Assembly (NCBI RefSeq): GCF_021287135.1
Contig: NZ_JAJTBB010000048.1
Location: 36,071-100,070, forward strand
DNA length: 64,000 bases
From: Acidovorax sp.
Lineage (GTDB): Bacteria > Pseudomonadota > Gammaproteobacteria > Burkholderiales > Burkholderiaceae_C
Direction of reading: 5' to 3'
Each line of letters begins with the position of its first letter. The stretch's first letter is position 1. Below, piece by piece: positions 8,845 to 17,756 of this stretch. The notes under the pieces were generated by a model. The model was not told the DNA's origin and did no database searches. It was given only the letters and a program-made list of their open reading frames with translations. Both the position numbers and the translations under genes were made by a program.

Positions 8845-10275
8845 ATGCTGTTCGCCAGCTTGTGCACGCTGCTGTGGCACGTTGATGAGGGCGGCGCTCG
8901 CTGCTACACAGAGACCGACGTTGCCCATGCCTTCACCGAAGGGCGTCTGCAGATCGCGGACCCTCTCCAGTGGCCCGGCACCGGCGGCGCGTGGGGGGAT
9001 GGCGTGCCAGTGCGGCGCATCGGCCCGGTGGGTGAGACCATGGACTATCGCGTGGGCGAAGGCGATGGGGCGAGGGACTTCCTTCGCTGCGCGAAGGCCT
9101 CGTGGTCCGATGGCTGGTTTGTCGCCCACCGCACGGATGCAAACGGCAACCTGTCGGGGTTTGCCTCCCACCCTGCCAGCGGGCGCATGCTCGACTGGCC
9201 GCAGTCCCGGCACGTGCATCGCCTGGGCGGGTGCTTCTACACCGGCAATCGGCGTGGCTGGCAGGTCATCGACGACGAAGGGCAGGTGCTGCATGTGCTG
9301 CCACGCACGCCTGACGGCGATAGTCCCTTTGAGTTGGTCAATATCTTCATGCTGGGCGGCAGCGTGTACCTGAGCACCGGCGGCGCGGCGGGACAATCGT
9401 TCTGGGCTCGGTGCGACGCCGCCACGGGTGCCTTGCAGGGCACGCTGACTTGGCCCCGGGGCTACCCGCGTGGCTGGAGCCAGTTGGGCAACGCATGGTT
9501 CTTTGTGGACGAGCACCACCTCTACCGCGCCAACACCGAGGACTTGGTGGCCAGCACTGCGCTGGCCACCTTGCCCGAGGACACCGTAGGCGGCACGCGC
9601 TGGCTGTGGTCTGATGGCACCTGCCTGTATCTGGTCTCGGTGGCGGGCCATCACCTGCTGTGTTTTGATGCAGAGGGCCGCCCCGCAGCTCCCGCGCAGC
9701 CACTGCCTGAAGGCTGGCGGGCGATGGGCGTGAGCACACCCGTCGAGGGCTGGAGCCAGGTGTGGCTGGTGCCCTCCGACCGGCATGGCGATTGGGGAAG
9801 TGCCCAACTGCTCACTTGGCCGCCAGCCTCCGCGGCACTGCCCACGCTGTTCGAGGCAGAACCCGTACAGGCCAGCGAGCCCGAGCCGCTACCCGGGGCC
9901 GATGGCCGGCATGGCCTGCGCATCCGCGTGGCCGCACCTTCGGCTGAGCAGGCCGCGCGCCATGGCGCGCACCACCTCATGCGCTGGGCCTTCCATGTGG
10001 CGCGCGGCATCATCCAGCGTGGCGCGCGCAGCGACCCGCAGTTCAACGGCGTGTTCGAGCTGGTGTGCACCACCCCGGAGCACATGGCCCCCCGGGGCTT
10101 GCCGGTGCGCCATCTGCAGGCCCTGCTGGGCCGCATGCGCGCCACACCCATGGGCTACACCGCCGGCGACGGCAAAGGACTGCTGCACCTGCGCGTGCTG
10201 TGGCGTGCTGGTGCCGACGCGCCCGCAGAGTGCGTCTATTCCAGCCTGGACGAAACGGAAAGGAGCTTTTCTTGA
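8845..10275 (+). CDS. Hypothetical protein, beta-propeller-like
   Basis: I do not recognise a named family in this 476-residue protein. Residues 1 to about 330 are rich in short beta-like units with W, G and D (WSDGWFVAHRTD, GGCFYTGNRRGWQVIDDEGQ, LGNAWFFVDEHHLYRANTE, WSDGTCLYLVSVAGHHLLCFD), which resembles WD/PQQ-type propeller blades. A separate region of about 120 residues follows an acidic linker (PVQASEPEPLPG). The N-terminus MLFASLCTLLWHV is hydrophobic but not a clean signal peptide. The stop overlaps the next start by three bases, so the two are coupled. Function unknown. Confidence 0.65.
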   Translation: MLFASLCTLLWHVDEGGARCYTETDVAHAFTEGRLQIADPLQWPGTGGAWGDGVPVRRIGPVGETMDYRVGEGDGARDFLRCAKASWSDGWFVAHRTDANGNLSGFASHPASGRMLDWPQSRHVHRLGGCFYTGNRRGWQVIDDEGQVLHVLPRTPDGDSPFELVNIFMLGGSVYLSTGGAAGQSFWARCDAATGALQGTLTWPRGYPRGWSQLGNAWFFVDEHHLYRANTEDLVASTALATLPEDTVGGTRWLWSDGTCLYLVSVAGHHLLCFDAEGRPAAPAQPLPEGWRAMGVSTPVEGWSQVWLVPSDRHGDWGSAQLLTWPPASAALPTLFEAEPVQASEPEPLPGADGRHGLRIRVAAPSAEQAARHGAHHLMRWAFHVARGIIQRGARSDPQFNGVFELVCTTPEHMAPRGLPVRHLQALLGRMRATPMGYTAGDGKGLLHLRVLWRAGADAPAECVYSSLDETERSFS

Positions 10276-11054
10276 CGCATGCATTGACCCGGGAGCAGCT
10301 GTGGAGTCGCTTGGAGGCGGTCGATTATTTTGATTGGTGTGAGGAGGCGGAACACGCCGCGCTGCGCGCGCTGTTCTTTGACGGAGTGTTGTGGCCGCCA
10401 GGGCCGGCGCCCACCTGGATGGCATGCCGCGAGCTGTTCTTTCATCCCGAACAGACACCCGCCCAATGGGCGCGCACCGTGGAGTTGCGGTCGCGCTATG
10501 TTGACGATGAGGACGTCGTGCACACATCGCCCCGGCTGGCCGATGAATACCGCGCCGAAGCGCTGTCCATGCTGCTGGCTTCCGACCACCTGTACAGCGG
10601 CATGGGCATTCCCGAGCAGCTGGCGTTGCTGGACTGGCTGGGCTGGATGGATGCGCCCCCGTCGGCTGCGGCACTGGATGCCTGGATGTACGGCATCAAT
10701 GGATGGATCGAGGCCAAGCCCCGGGAACCCTGGCTGCTGGCCGATGCCGACGACAGCCGCCACGCGCACGCCCTGCCATGGCTTTACTGCACGCTGGATG
10801 CGTCGCCGCTGGTGATGCAGGGCCGCTGGATGGCCTCCACGCAGGACGGCTGGTGCTACGAGCGCTTTCCACGCAATTTTCTCGGCTCTTTGCAATCACT
10901 GATGCGCATGGCCGAGAAAGGCAAGGTGCCGCACCGGCCGGGTACCGACCCCGGTCTGCGGCAGGATTTTTTGCGCCAGCTGCGTGACGATCTGGTGGCC
11001 GACGCGGTGCCCGTATTGCTGCAGCAAGTCTGGGCGATGACCCGAAAGGCCTGA
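10272..11054 (+). CDS. Hypothetical protein, TTG start coupled to the upstream gene
   Basis: A 260-residue, Trp-rich acidic protein with no family I can name. The start is a TTG that overlaps the upstream TGA stop (TTGA); the AAGGAG at 10260-10265 is placed about six bases before it, which decides this start. The frame is open further upstream but that part is a shadow of the preceding gene. Aromatic stretches such as YFDWCEEAEHAALRALFFDG and AWMYGINGWIEAKPREPWLL suggest a globular alpha-helical protein. Second gene of the island's plus-strand set. Confidence 0.6.
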   Translation: MTHALTREQLWSRLEAVDYFDWCEEAEHAALRALFFDGVLWPPGPAPTWMACRELFFHPEQTPAQWARTVELRSRYVDDEDVVHTSPRLADEYRAEALSMLLASDHLYSGMGIPEQLALLDWLGWMDAPPSAAALDAWMYGINGWIEAKPREPWLLADADDSRHAHALPWLYCTLDASPLVMQGRWMASTQDGWCYERFPRNFLGSLQSLMRMAEKGKVPHRPGTDPGLRQDFLRQLRDDLVADAVPVLLQQVWAMTRKA

Positions 11055-11091
11055 TGGACATGGAACGGGTGACGTCACCCCAAGGAACACC

Positions 11092-11295
11092 ATGCTGATC
11101 AACATCGTCGGCAACTTCACTTTCGAGCAGCGCGGGGATGCGTTGTTCATTGGCACCGAAGAATCGGCGGCGCTGATCTGCAACGGCCACGCCCGGCTGG
11201 TGCCCCCGGGGCCGACCTTCCTGCGTTTCAGCCGCGCACGGCTTGCGCCGCTGGCAATGACCTGGACCCTCCACGAGACCCTGTGCAAAAAGTAG
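11092..11295 (+). CDS. Small hypothetical protein (67 residues)
   Basis: MLINIVGNFTFEQRGDALFI opens a short protein that is preceded by AAGGA seven bases before the ATG. It lies 37 bases after the 260-residue gene and 40 before the next, so it is probably in the same transcript. No signal peptide, cysteine pair or known motif is visible. The tidy ribosome-binding site and position support it as a real small gene, but there is no family evidence. Confidence 0.5.
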   Translation: MLINIVGNFTFEQRGDALFIGTEESAALICNGHARLVPPGPTFLRFSRARLAPLAMTWTLHETLCKK

Positions 11296-11335
11296 CCCCT
11301 GGCGCTTGCGAGAGGGCGCAGCGACGCTGATTTCA

Positions 11336-12481
11336 ATGACCCAAACGTCCCAAACCATTGCTGCCATCCTCAAAAAGGCAGGCATCGCCTTTCAGCCCCT
11401 GCCCCAAGATTGGGACAGCTCCCACCTGGGCCAGATCTTCCATCACCTGGTGCCTGAGCGGATCTGCGAATTTGACCCCAAGTGCATCGCCGAGGCGGGC
11501 GACTACGTGGGGGTGCTCCAGGAATTCGCACAGGCCACCCAGGGAGAGTTCGCCCCCGAAAGCCCGCGGGCCGAGGGGAGCGCCGGCGGCAAGGTGGTGC
11601 TGGAGTTCTTGCATGCCGGAAAGGCCATTCGCTTCCAATTCACGCAGGAAGGCCGCTGGGTGGCCGACGGCTTTTACGAGCAACTGCGCAAGTTCTGCAA
11701 GAAGCACCTCAGCGGCAGCTACCTGAGCGTGGGCAGCGACTGGGCCACCGAGGTCTACCTGCCGCACAAGGTGGTTGCGCAGATCCAGAAGAAGACGCGC
11801 ACCTTCGACAGCGTCGAGGCGCTGGTGCAGTTCGTGGTGGAAGGCGCGTCCCAGGGCGACCTGATCAAGGCGGGAGAGAGCCTGCCCTGGCAGCTGAAGG
11901 CGGGCTACACCCGCGACGGAGACAGCCTGCTGACCGCGCTGCTCAAGTCTGGCGCGGACATGGACCGATGCATGGCGGCCTATGAGTTGCTCGGCGCTCC
12001 GGCACTGCCCAGCCGCTATGGCGAATCGCCCCTGGAACTGGCGCAGCGCCTGCGGGGGGTGGATCTGAGAGGCGAGTACGGCGGCGAGCCCAAAGCCACG
12101 CTGGGCTATGCCGAAATCCGCGAGAAGTGGAGCCAGCGGCTCTGGCACAGCTATCGCCCCGAGTACATGCGCATCGTCGATGCGCTGGAGGCGGACCTCG
12201 CATCCATGCGCTTCTCCGAAGCCGGCAATTTGTACGGCATCGCCATGTGCCACGCGCCGCTGCTGGACTGCGGGGCCGAAGTCGCGCAAGTGCACTATTA
12301 CGAATACAACGGCGCCTACACCCTGAATTTGCTCACCCAGGGACCTGGAGGCGGCGCCCTGCACCTGCAGGTGCCCCTGGACCAGGTCGACACGGTGATC
12401 GACCTGCTGCGCCGCTATTGCCGCCGCACCTTGTGGGCAACGCCCGGGCACGACGGCGCCTGGCTAGCCGCTCAAAAATAG
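11336..12481 (+). CDS. Hypothetical protein, last gene of the island
   Basis: A 381-residue protein I cannot assign. The ATG at 11336 (MTQTSQTIAAILKKAGI) was preferred over an in-frame TTG at 11306; neither has a strong ribosome-binding site. A central stretch, DGDSLLTALLKSGADMDRCMAAYELLG, resembles a degenerate ankyrin unit and echoes the divergent ankyrin gene. The C-terminal 130 residues include VAQVHYYEYNGAYTLNLLTQGPG. No membrane segments. Function unknown; it likely belongs with the other island genes. Confidence 0.6.
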   Translation: MTQTSQTIAAILKKAGIAFQPLPQDWDSSHLGQIFHHLVPERICEFDPKCIAEAGDYVGVLQEFAQATQGEFAPESPRAEGSAGGKVVLEFLHAGKAIRFQFTQEGRWVADGFYEQLRKFCKKHLSGSYLSVGSDWATEVYLPHKVVAQIQKKTRTFDSVEALVQFVVEGASQGDLIKAGESLPWQLKAGYTRDGDSLLTALLKSGADMDRCMAAYELLGAPALPSRYGESPLELAQRLRGVDLRGEYGGEPKATLGYAEIREKWSQRLWHSYRPEYMRIVDALEADLASMRFSEAGNLYGIAMCHAPLLDCGAEVAQVHYYEYNGAYTLNLLTQGPGGGALHLQVPLDQVDTVIDLLRRYCRRTLWATPGHDGAWLAAQK

Positions 12482-12570
12482 CCTGCGGACACGGGCGCAA
12501 AGCCGGCGCGCGGCGAGCGACACGGGGATGTCGCTCGGCTGGCTCAGGCGGCGAGCACCCGTTGAAAGAG

Positions 12571-12640
12571 TGCTATGAAAAAAATAGCTGCTTGCGCTTT
12601 ATGGGAGCGCGCTAGAGGCCGATTGGGCTTGGATTTTTTT
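12571..12640. repeat. Dispersed palindromic repeat, family A (copy 3)
   Basis: TGCTATGAAAAAAATAGCTG is followed by CTTGCGCTTTATGGGAGCGC and a GATTTTTTT tail. It lies between the convergent island gene and the Bug-protein gene and borders the island on the right. The T-run could terminate plus-strand transcription. Confidence 0.65.
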
Positions 12641-13622
12641 AATCCACCTTCGCGCCCGACGCCTTCACCACCTGCTGGTACTTGGCGCGCTCGGCCGCCA
12701 TGAAGCTGTCGAACTGCGCGGGCGTCGAGGCCACCGGTTCGGCCAGCAGGGCGGCGAAGCGGGTCTTGGTTTCGGGGGCGTTCAGCGCCGCGACGAAGGC
12801 CTTGTTCAGCTTTTCGATCACCGGCTTGGGCGTGGCGGCCGGCGCCACCAGGCCCCACCAGGTGTCGATGGAAAAGCCCTTGAACGTGGCGGACAGCGGC
12901 GGCACGCCGGGCAGTGAGGGCGAGGCGTCGAGCGAGGTGACGGCCAGGGCCTTGAGCTTGCCGGCACGGATGTTGGGCGCGGCGGCGGCCAGGTTGTCGA
13001 TGTTGAAATCCACCTCGCCCGCCAGCAGGGCCAGCTGCGCGGGGTTGGCGCCGCGGTACGGGATGTGCAGCGCGAAGATGCCGGCGCGCTGCTTGAACAT
13101 TTCGCCCGCCAGGTGCCCGGCGCTGCCGTTGCCGCCGCTGCCGTAGTTGAGCTTGGCGGGGTTGGCCTTGGCGTAGGCGATCAGGTCGGCCACGGTGTGG
13201 ATCTTGAGCTGCTCGGCCTTGGCCGCGTTCATGACCAGCACGTTGGGCACGCGCACCATCTGTGTGATGCCCGCGAAGTCCTTGCCCGCGTCATACGGCA
13301 TCTTGGCGTACAGCCAGGGGTTGACCGCGTGCGTGGCGGTGGCGGCGATGCCGATGGTCAGGCCGTCCGGGGCGGCCTTGGCAATCGCGTCGGCGCCAAT
13401 GTTGCCGCCCGCGCCGCCCTTGTTGTCGATGATGACCGTGCCCAGAGACTCCCGCACCCGCTCGGCCAGCGCACGGGCCGTCACGTCGATGGGGCCGCCC
13501 GGGGCGTAGGGCACGATCAGGCGGATCGGCTGCCCCGATTCCTGCGCCAACGCGGCAGGGGAGGAAAAAGCCGCTGCGGTGGCTGCGGCGCCGGCAAGGA
13601 GGAGGATGTTTCTGCGGTTCAT
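12639..13622 (-). CDS. Tripartite tricarboxylate transporter (Bug) substrate-binding protein
   Basis: A 327-residue periplasmic binding protein of the Bug family, with an N-terminal signal peptide ending near AALAQ. Family marks are IRLIVPYAPGGPIDVTARALA, the VIIDNKGGAGGNIGADAIAKA ligand loop, and LNYGSGGNGSAGHLAGEMF. The start at MNRRNILLLAG was chosen because the signal peptide begins there. No TctA/TctB membrane genes are nearby, which is usual for this expanded family. The adjacent two-component system on the same strand suggests a sensing or regulated-uptake role for a carboxylate; the ligand is unknown. Confidence 0.93.
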   Translation of the reverse strand: MNRRNILLLAGAAATAAAFSSPAALAQESGQPIRLIVPYAPGGPIDVTARALAERVRESLGTVIIDNKGGAGGNIGADAIAKAAPDGLTIGIAATATHAVNPWLYAKMPYDAGKDFAGITQMVRVPNVLVMNAAKAEQLKIHTVADLIAYAKANPAKLNYGSGGNGSAGHLAGEMFKQRAGIFALHIPYRGANPAQLALLAGEVDFNIDNLAAAAPNIRAGKLKALAVTSLDASPSLPGVPPLSATFKGFSIDTWWGLVAPAATPKPVIEKLNKAFVAALNAPETKTRFAALLAEPVASTPAQFDSFMAAERAKYQQVVKASGAKVD

Positions 13623-13698
13623 GGCTGCATTGTGCAAAAAAATCGTAAGAAGGCTTACGAAAACCCTGTAACAGGCGGGCGGGATTCGTTGCGCAGGA

Positions 13699-14370
13699 TC
13701 AGGGCGCGCGCAGTGGGTCGTCCGGCCGGCCCAGGCCTTCCACCAGCAGACCCAGTTCGTGGGACGAGCGAATGTCCAGCTTCAGGAAGATGGCCGAGCG
13801 GTGCGTGTCCACGGTGCGGGGGTCGATGGGGCGTTCGGGGTTGCGCAGCGCCAGCGTGCGGGCGGCTTCCTTGCTGCTCACGCCAGTGGCCAGCACCCGG
13901 GCGACTTCCTGCTGGCGGGGGCTCAGGCTGTTCCAGCGCTCCAGCAGCAGCTTGTGCCGCTGGGTGCGCTCGGCCAGCGCGTGCGACAGCTGGGCGGCCT
14001 TGGTCACGGCGGCGAGCAGCGTGGCTTCGTCGCAGGGCTTTTCCAGCCAGTCCACCGCGCCCTGTTTCACGGCGGCCACGGCGGAGGCGACCTCGCCATG
14101 GGCCGACAGGAACACGGTCTTGAGCACGGTGCCGCGCTGCTGCAGGGCTTCAAACACCTGCAGGCCGCTCATGCCGTCCATGCGCAGGTCCAGCAGCACG
14201 CAGCCCGGGTGGTCCAGGTCAGCTTGCGCGAGGAACTCCGCGCCGCTGGCCAGCGGATGGGCGTCGTGCCCGCCCGCCAGCAGCAGGGCCGCCAGCGAGT
14301 GGCGCACGCCCTCGTCATCGTCAACGATGTAGACGCGCAGGGGTTCGGGGGGCAGGTGGCTGTCGGTCAT
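13699..14370 (-). CDS. FixJ/LuxR-family response regulator
   Basis: A 223-residue regulator. The receiver domain has acidic VYIVDDDEG, the phospho-acceptor Asp61 in VLLDLRMDG, and the conserved lysine in WLEKP. A LuxR-type helix-turn-helix follows (LSPRQQEVARVLATGVSSKEAA … PRTVDTHRSAIFLKL). Oddly, the stretch between the second helix and the recognition helix (ALRNPERPID) is about seven residues longer than usual. It overlaps the upstream kinase by 4 bases, so the pair is co-translated. Likely controls the neighbouring Bug gene or other carboxylate transport; this is inferred from position. Confidence 0.93.
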   Translation of the reverse strand: MTDSHLPPEPLRVYIVDDDEGVRHSLAALLLAGGHDAHPLASGAEFLAQADLDHPGCVLLDLRMDGMSGLQVFEALQQRGTVLKTVFLSAHGEVASAVAAVKQGAVDWLEKPCDEATLLAAVTKAAQLSHALAERTQRHKLLLERWNSLSPRQQEVARVLATGVSSKEAARTLALRNPERPIDPRTVDTHRSAIFLKLDIRSSHELGLLVEGLGRPDDPLRAP

Positions 14371-16514
14371 GGCGAGGAAGCAAGGCTGGGAAGCCGGATT
14401 TCAAACACCGCGCCACCTCCGTCCCGGTTGCGGGCCAGCAGTTCGCCGCCCATGCTTTCCACGATGGAGCGGCAGATGTTCAGGCCCAGGCCCAGGCCGT
14501 CGGAGCGAGTGGTGAAGAACGGCTCGAAGAGGCGTTCGGCGATTTCGGGCGGCAGGCCCGGGCCCCGGTCCAGCACCTGCAGGGATGCGCGGCCGGCCTC
14601 GGTGGCCGTGCGCAGGAGCAGTTCGCGCCCCGGGGCGGGCGGCTGCTGCGACTGCATGGCCTGCAGCGCGTTGAGCCCCAGGTTCAGCACCACCTGCTCC
14701 AGCAGCACCCGGTCGGCGCTGACGCGCACGGGTTCGGCGGCCAGCGCCAGCCGCACGGGCACGCCGTGGCGCCGGGCCTCGGCCCGCAGGAGCAGGCTGA
14801 GCGATTGCTCCACGGTGGCATTGAGGTCGCAGGGTTCGCGGGACGCGGGCTGCTGGCGCACCCAGTGGCGGATGCGGCCCACGATGTCGGCCGCGCGCAA
14901 AGCCTGGGCCGAGAGGGCGGCCAGCGTGTCCTGCAGCAGCTGTGGCTGCGCCTGCACGGACACGGCACGGGCCGCCGCCGCGTAGTTGACCAGCGCGGCC
15001 AGGGGCTGGTTGAGCTCGTGCGCCAGGGTGGAGGCCATCTCGCCCACGGTGATCACCCGCTGCACCCGCTGCAGCTGGGCCTCGCGCTGCTGCTGCAGTT
15101 CCTCGGCGCGCTTTTGCGCGGTGATGTCCACCACCGAACTCATCCAGCCAATGTGCTGGCCGTGTCCGTCGATGAGGCGGGCGGTGTAGAACATCGTGTA
15201 CACGTCCGAGCCATTGCGGTGCCGCAGCCGGTTCTCCCGGCCCTGCGGCGAGGCCTTGCCGGCCTGCACGGTGTCCACATCGCTCCAGTGCCGCTCCAGG
15301 TCGTCAGGATGCCAGTAGGGATAGGGCGGCAGGCAGCCGATGAGTTCGGCCGCCGTGTAGCCCACCATCTCGCACATCGCGGCGTTCACGTAGACGATGC
15401 GGCCCTCCAGGTCGCGCGCGCGCATGCCCACCAGCAGCGAATCTTCCATCGACTGCCGGAACGCGTGGGCTTGCTGCAGCGCGTGGGTGCGCTCCTGCAC
15501 GCGCTGCTCCAGCTCGATGCGGGCCTGCCGGTTTTCCTGCAGGCGCCGCTCGCGCAGCTGCCAGTAGAGCGCGCCGAGCACCAGCAGCCCCGAGGCCAGG
15601 CTGGCCAGCGCCCAGGCCTGCTGCTGCGCCGCCGCGACGGCCCGGCTGTCGGCTGTGAGGGTCAATGTCCAGCCCAGGTCGGGCAGCGGCTCTTCCAGCG
15701 CCAGGTAGCGCTTGCCGCTGGGCGCCAGGGTGATTTCGCCACCTGGCGGGTCTTGCTGCGGTTGGGTCTTCCAGGGGACGGGCTGCGGCGTCCACTGCGG
15801 GCCGTACTGCTCGTCAAACTGCACCTGGCGCACGGCCTGGCCGGGCACGGGGCGGGTGGTCTTGTAGAGCCAGGCGGGCACGGAGCCCAGGAAGACGATG
15901 CCCCGCGCGTCCGTCACGAAGATCGGATCGCGCAGCTGGGTCCAGGTGTCGACGATCGGCTGCATCCGCACCTTCACCGCCACCACGCCCACGACCTTGC
16001 CGTTCTCCACCACCGGCGCCGAGGCGAAAAGCCCCGGCTCTCCGGTCGTCTTGCCCACGCCGTAGAAGCGGCCGGACTGCCCCTGCATCGCGTCACGGAA
16101 ATAGGGGCGGTTGTGGTAGTTCTGGTGGACGAAGCTGGCGGGCGTGTTCCAGTTGCTCGACGCCACCGTGAGCCCGCTGGTGTCCATGACGTACAAGGTG
16201 TCGGAGCCCGCGTTGGCATTGACGGTTTCCAGGTACGCATTGGCGGCGCTGCGCAGCAGCTCGGCACGGGGGTTGTGCAGCAGCGTGGCAATGAGCGGCT
16301 GCTGGGCGGCGGTGAACGGCAGGTAGCTGTAGCGGGTGGCCACGCCGCGCAGCGCCAGGGCCTGGACTTCGCCCGAGCGGCGCAGGTTGTCCCACTGGTT
16401 GTCGAGCTCGCTGCGGGCGGCCCATTCGCCTGCGCCAAGCACCAGTGCCACGGCCACGCCCAGCACCGCAGCCATCGGGCCCGCGCCCCGCAGGGCCTGG
16501 CGCAGCCGGGTCAT
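14367..16514 (-). CDS. DctB-like sensor histidine kinase with Cache and PAS domains
   Basis: A 715-residue membrane sensor. Segment one is at about 13-30 and segment two at about 299-320; the periplasmic loop between them is a double-Cache sensor (YFRDAMQG, FYGVGKTTGEPGLFASAPV). A coiled coil (about 325-355) leads to a PAS domain (about 358-465), then the H-box GEMASTLAHELNQPLAAL with His499, the N-box LNLGLNALQAM, and the G-boxes DRGPGLPPEIAERLFEPFF and GLGLGLNICRSIVESMGG. The Cache type fits sensing of a small carboxylate outside the cell, as in DctB. Partner of the overlapping response regulator. Confidence 0.93.
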   Translation of the reverse strand: MTRLRQALRGAGPMAAVLGVAVALVLGAGEWAARSELDNQWDNLRRSGEVQALALRGVATRYSYLPFTAAQQPLIATLLHNPRAELLRSAANAYLETVNANAGSDTLYVMDTSGLTVASSNWNTPASFVHQNYHNRPYFRDAMQGQSGRFYGVGKTTGEPGLFASAPVVENGKVVGVVAVKVRMQPIVDTWTQLRDPIFVTDARGIVFLGSVPAWLYKTTRPVPGQAVRQVQFDEQYGPQWTPQPVPWKTQPQQDPPGGEITLAPSGKRYLALEEPLPDLGWTLTLTADSRAVAAAQQQAWALASLASGLLVLGALYWQLRERRLQENRQARIELEQRVQERTHALQQAHAFRQSMEDSLLVGMRARDLEGRIVYVNAAMCEMVGYTAAELIGCLPPYPYWHPDDLERHWSDVDTVQAGKASPQGRENRLRHRNGSDVYTMFYTARLIDGHGQHIGWMSSVVDITAQKRAEELQQQREAQLQRVQRVITVGEMASTLAHELNQPLAALVNYAAAARAVSVQAQPQLLQDTLAALSAQALRAADIVGRIRHWVRQQPASREPCDLNATVEQSLSLLLRAEARRHGVPVRLALAAEPVRVSADRVLLEQVVLNLGLNALQAMQSQQPPAPGRELLLRTATEAGRASLQVLDRGPGLPPEIAERLFEPFFTTRSDGLGLGLNICRSIVESMGGELLARNRDGGGAVFEIRLPSLASSP

Positions 16515-16628
16515 GCCAGCGTTCCGCCTTGCTGTGCGTCATCCGCACCAGTGGAAACTGGCGCGAACCCGGCCTGGACGACCCGAAGAGTCGCCGCCTC
16601 AGGTGGCGGCATGGAAGCCCGCAGGGCC

Positions 16629-17705
16629 TCAGGGGGGTGTCCCATGCTTGTCGGCCTCGGAAGTGAACGAGTCCGCGTAGAACTCTTCGGGCGGCAGGCC
16701 GCGCTGTGCGCTGTAGGCGGTGCGGGCGGAGTCCACCACGATGGGCGCGCCGCAGGCGTACACCTGGTGGCCCGACAGGTCCGCGAAGTCGTCCAGCACC
16801 GCCTGGTGCACAAAGCCGGTGCGGCCGGTCCAGCCGTCCTCGGGCAGGGCGTTGGACACCACCGGCACGTAGCGCAGGTGGGGCATGTCGGCGGCGCGGG
16901 CCTGCAGCCAGTCGTGCATGTACAGGTCCGCGGGCCGCCGCCCGCCCCAGTACAGCGCCGTGGGGCGCGCGATGCCCTTGAACTGCATGTGCTCGATGAG
17001 TGCCTTGATGGGCGCGAAGCCCGTGCCGGAGGCCAGCAGGATGATGGGCTTGTCGGTGTCTTCGCGCAGGAAGAAGCTGCCAAACGGCCCTTCCACCCGC
17101 AGGATTTCCTTTTCCTTCATGGCGCCAAACACATGGTCCGTGAACTTGCCGCCCGGCATGTGGCGGATGTGCAGTTCCAGCCCCGGCGCCTCCGTCTGGG
17201 TGTGGGGGGCGTTGGCCATGGAGTAGGCGCGGCGTGCGCCGTCGCGCAGGATGAACTCCACATACTGCCCCGCGTGGTAGCGGAAGGTGTCGGCCGCCGG
17301 CAGTTGCAGGCGCACCTGCATCACGTCGTGCGAGACACGGGTGAGCGAGGCCACCCGCACGGGCATCTTCTTGACGGGATAGGCGCTTTCATCCGTCACC
17401 TGGCGCGACTCCAGCACCACGTCGGACAGCGGCTGCGCGCAGCAGGTCAGCACCAGCCCGGCGGCCTCCTCGTCGGCGGACAGGGCCTTGGACTGGTGGG
17501 CGGTGTGCAGCACGGTGCCGCTGAGCTTCTTGCACTTGCACGAGCCGCAGGCGCCGTCCTTGCAGCCGTACGGAAGCCCCACGCCATTGCGGATGGCGGC
17601 GGCCAGGAGGGCTTCGCCCGCCCCGGCGCTGAACGAGCGGCCGCTGGGCTGCACGGTGATCTGGAACGCTGCGGTGGTGGCGGTGGCAGCCTCGGCGCTG
17701 GTCAT
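16629..17705 (-). CDS. Ferredoxin-NAD(P)H reductase (CDP-6-deoxy-glucoseen-reductase-like)
   Basis: A 358-residue flavo-iron-sulfur reductase. An N-terminal plant-type [2Fe-2S] domain (PYGCKDGACGSCKCKKL with CxxxxCxxC and the fourth Cys in VLTCCAQP) is joined to an FAD domain (RAYSMANAP) and an NAD-binding domain (ILLASGTGFAPIKALIEHM). It passes electrons from NAD(P)H to a partner; similar genes are annotated as CDP-6-deoxy-delta-3,4-glucoseen reductase or oxygenase reductases, but no sugar or oxygenase genes are adjacent. The start at MTSAEAA has AAGGA upstream. The stop codon lies in a CCCCCCTGAG stretch resembling repeat family B. Confidence 0.88.
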   Translation of the reverse strand: MTSAEAATATTAAFQITVQPSGRSFSAGAGEALLAAAIRNGVGLPYGCKDGACGSCKCKKLSGTVLHTAHQSKALSADEEAAGLVLTCCAQPLSDVVLESRQVTDESAYPVKKMPVRVASLTRVSHDVMQVRLQLPAADTFRYHAGQYVEFILRDGARRAYSMANAPHTQTEAPGLELHIRHMPGGKFTDHVFGAMKEKEILRVEGPFGSFFLREDTDKPIILLASGTGFAPIKALIEHMQFKGIARPTALYWGGRRPADLYMHDWLQARAADMPHLRYVPVVSNALPEDGWTGRTGFVHQAVLDDFADLSGHQVYACGAPIVVDSARTAYSAQRGLPPEEFYADSFTSEADKHGTPP

Positions 17706-17756
17706 GTTGTGGGTATCCTTGGAGTCGTCTATCAAAACAAGCAAACGGACCCGATT

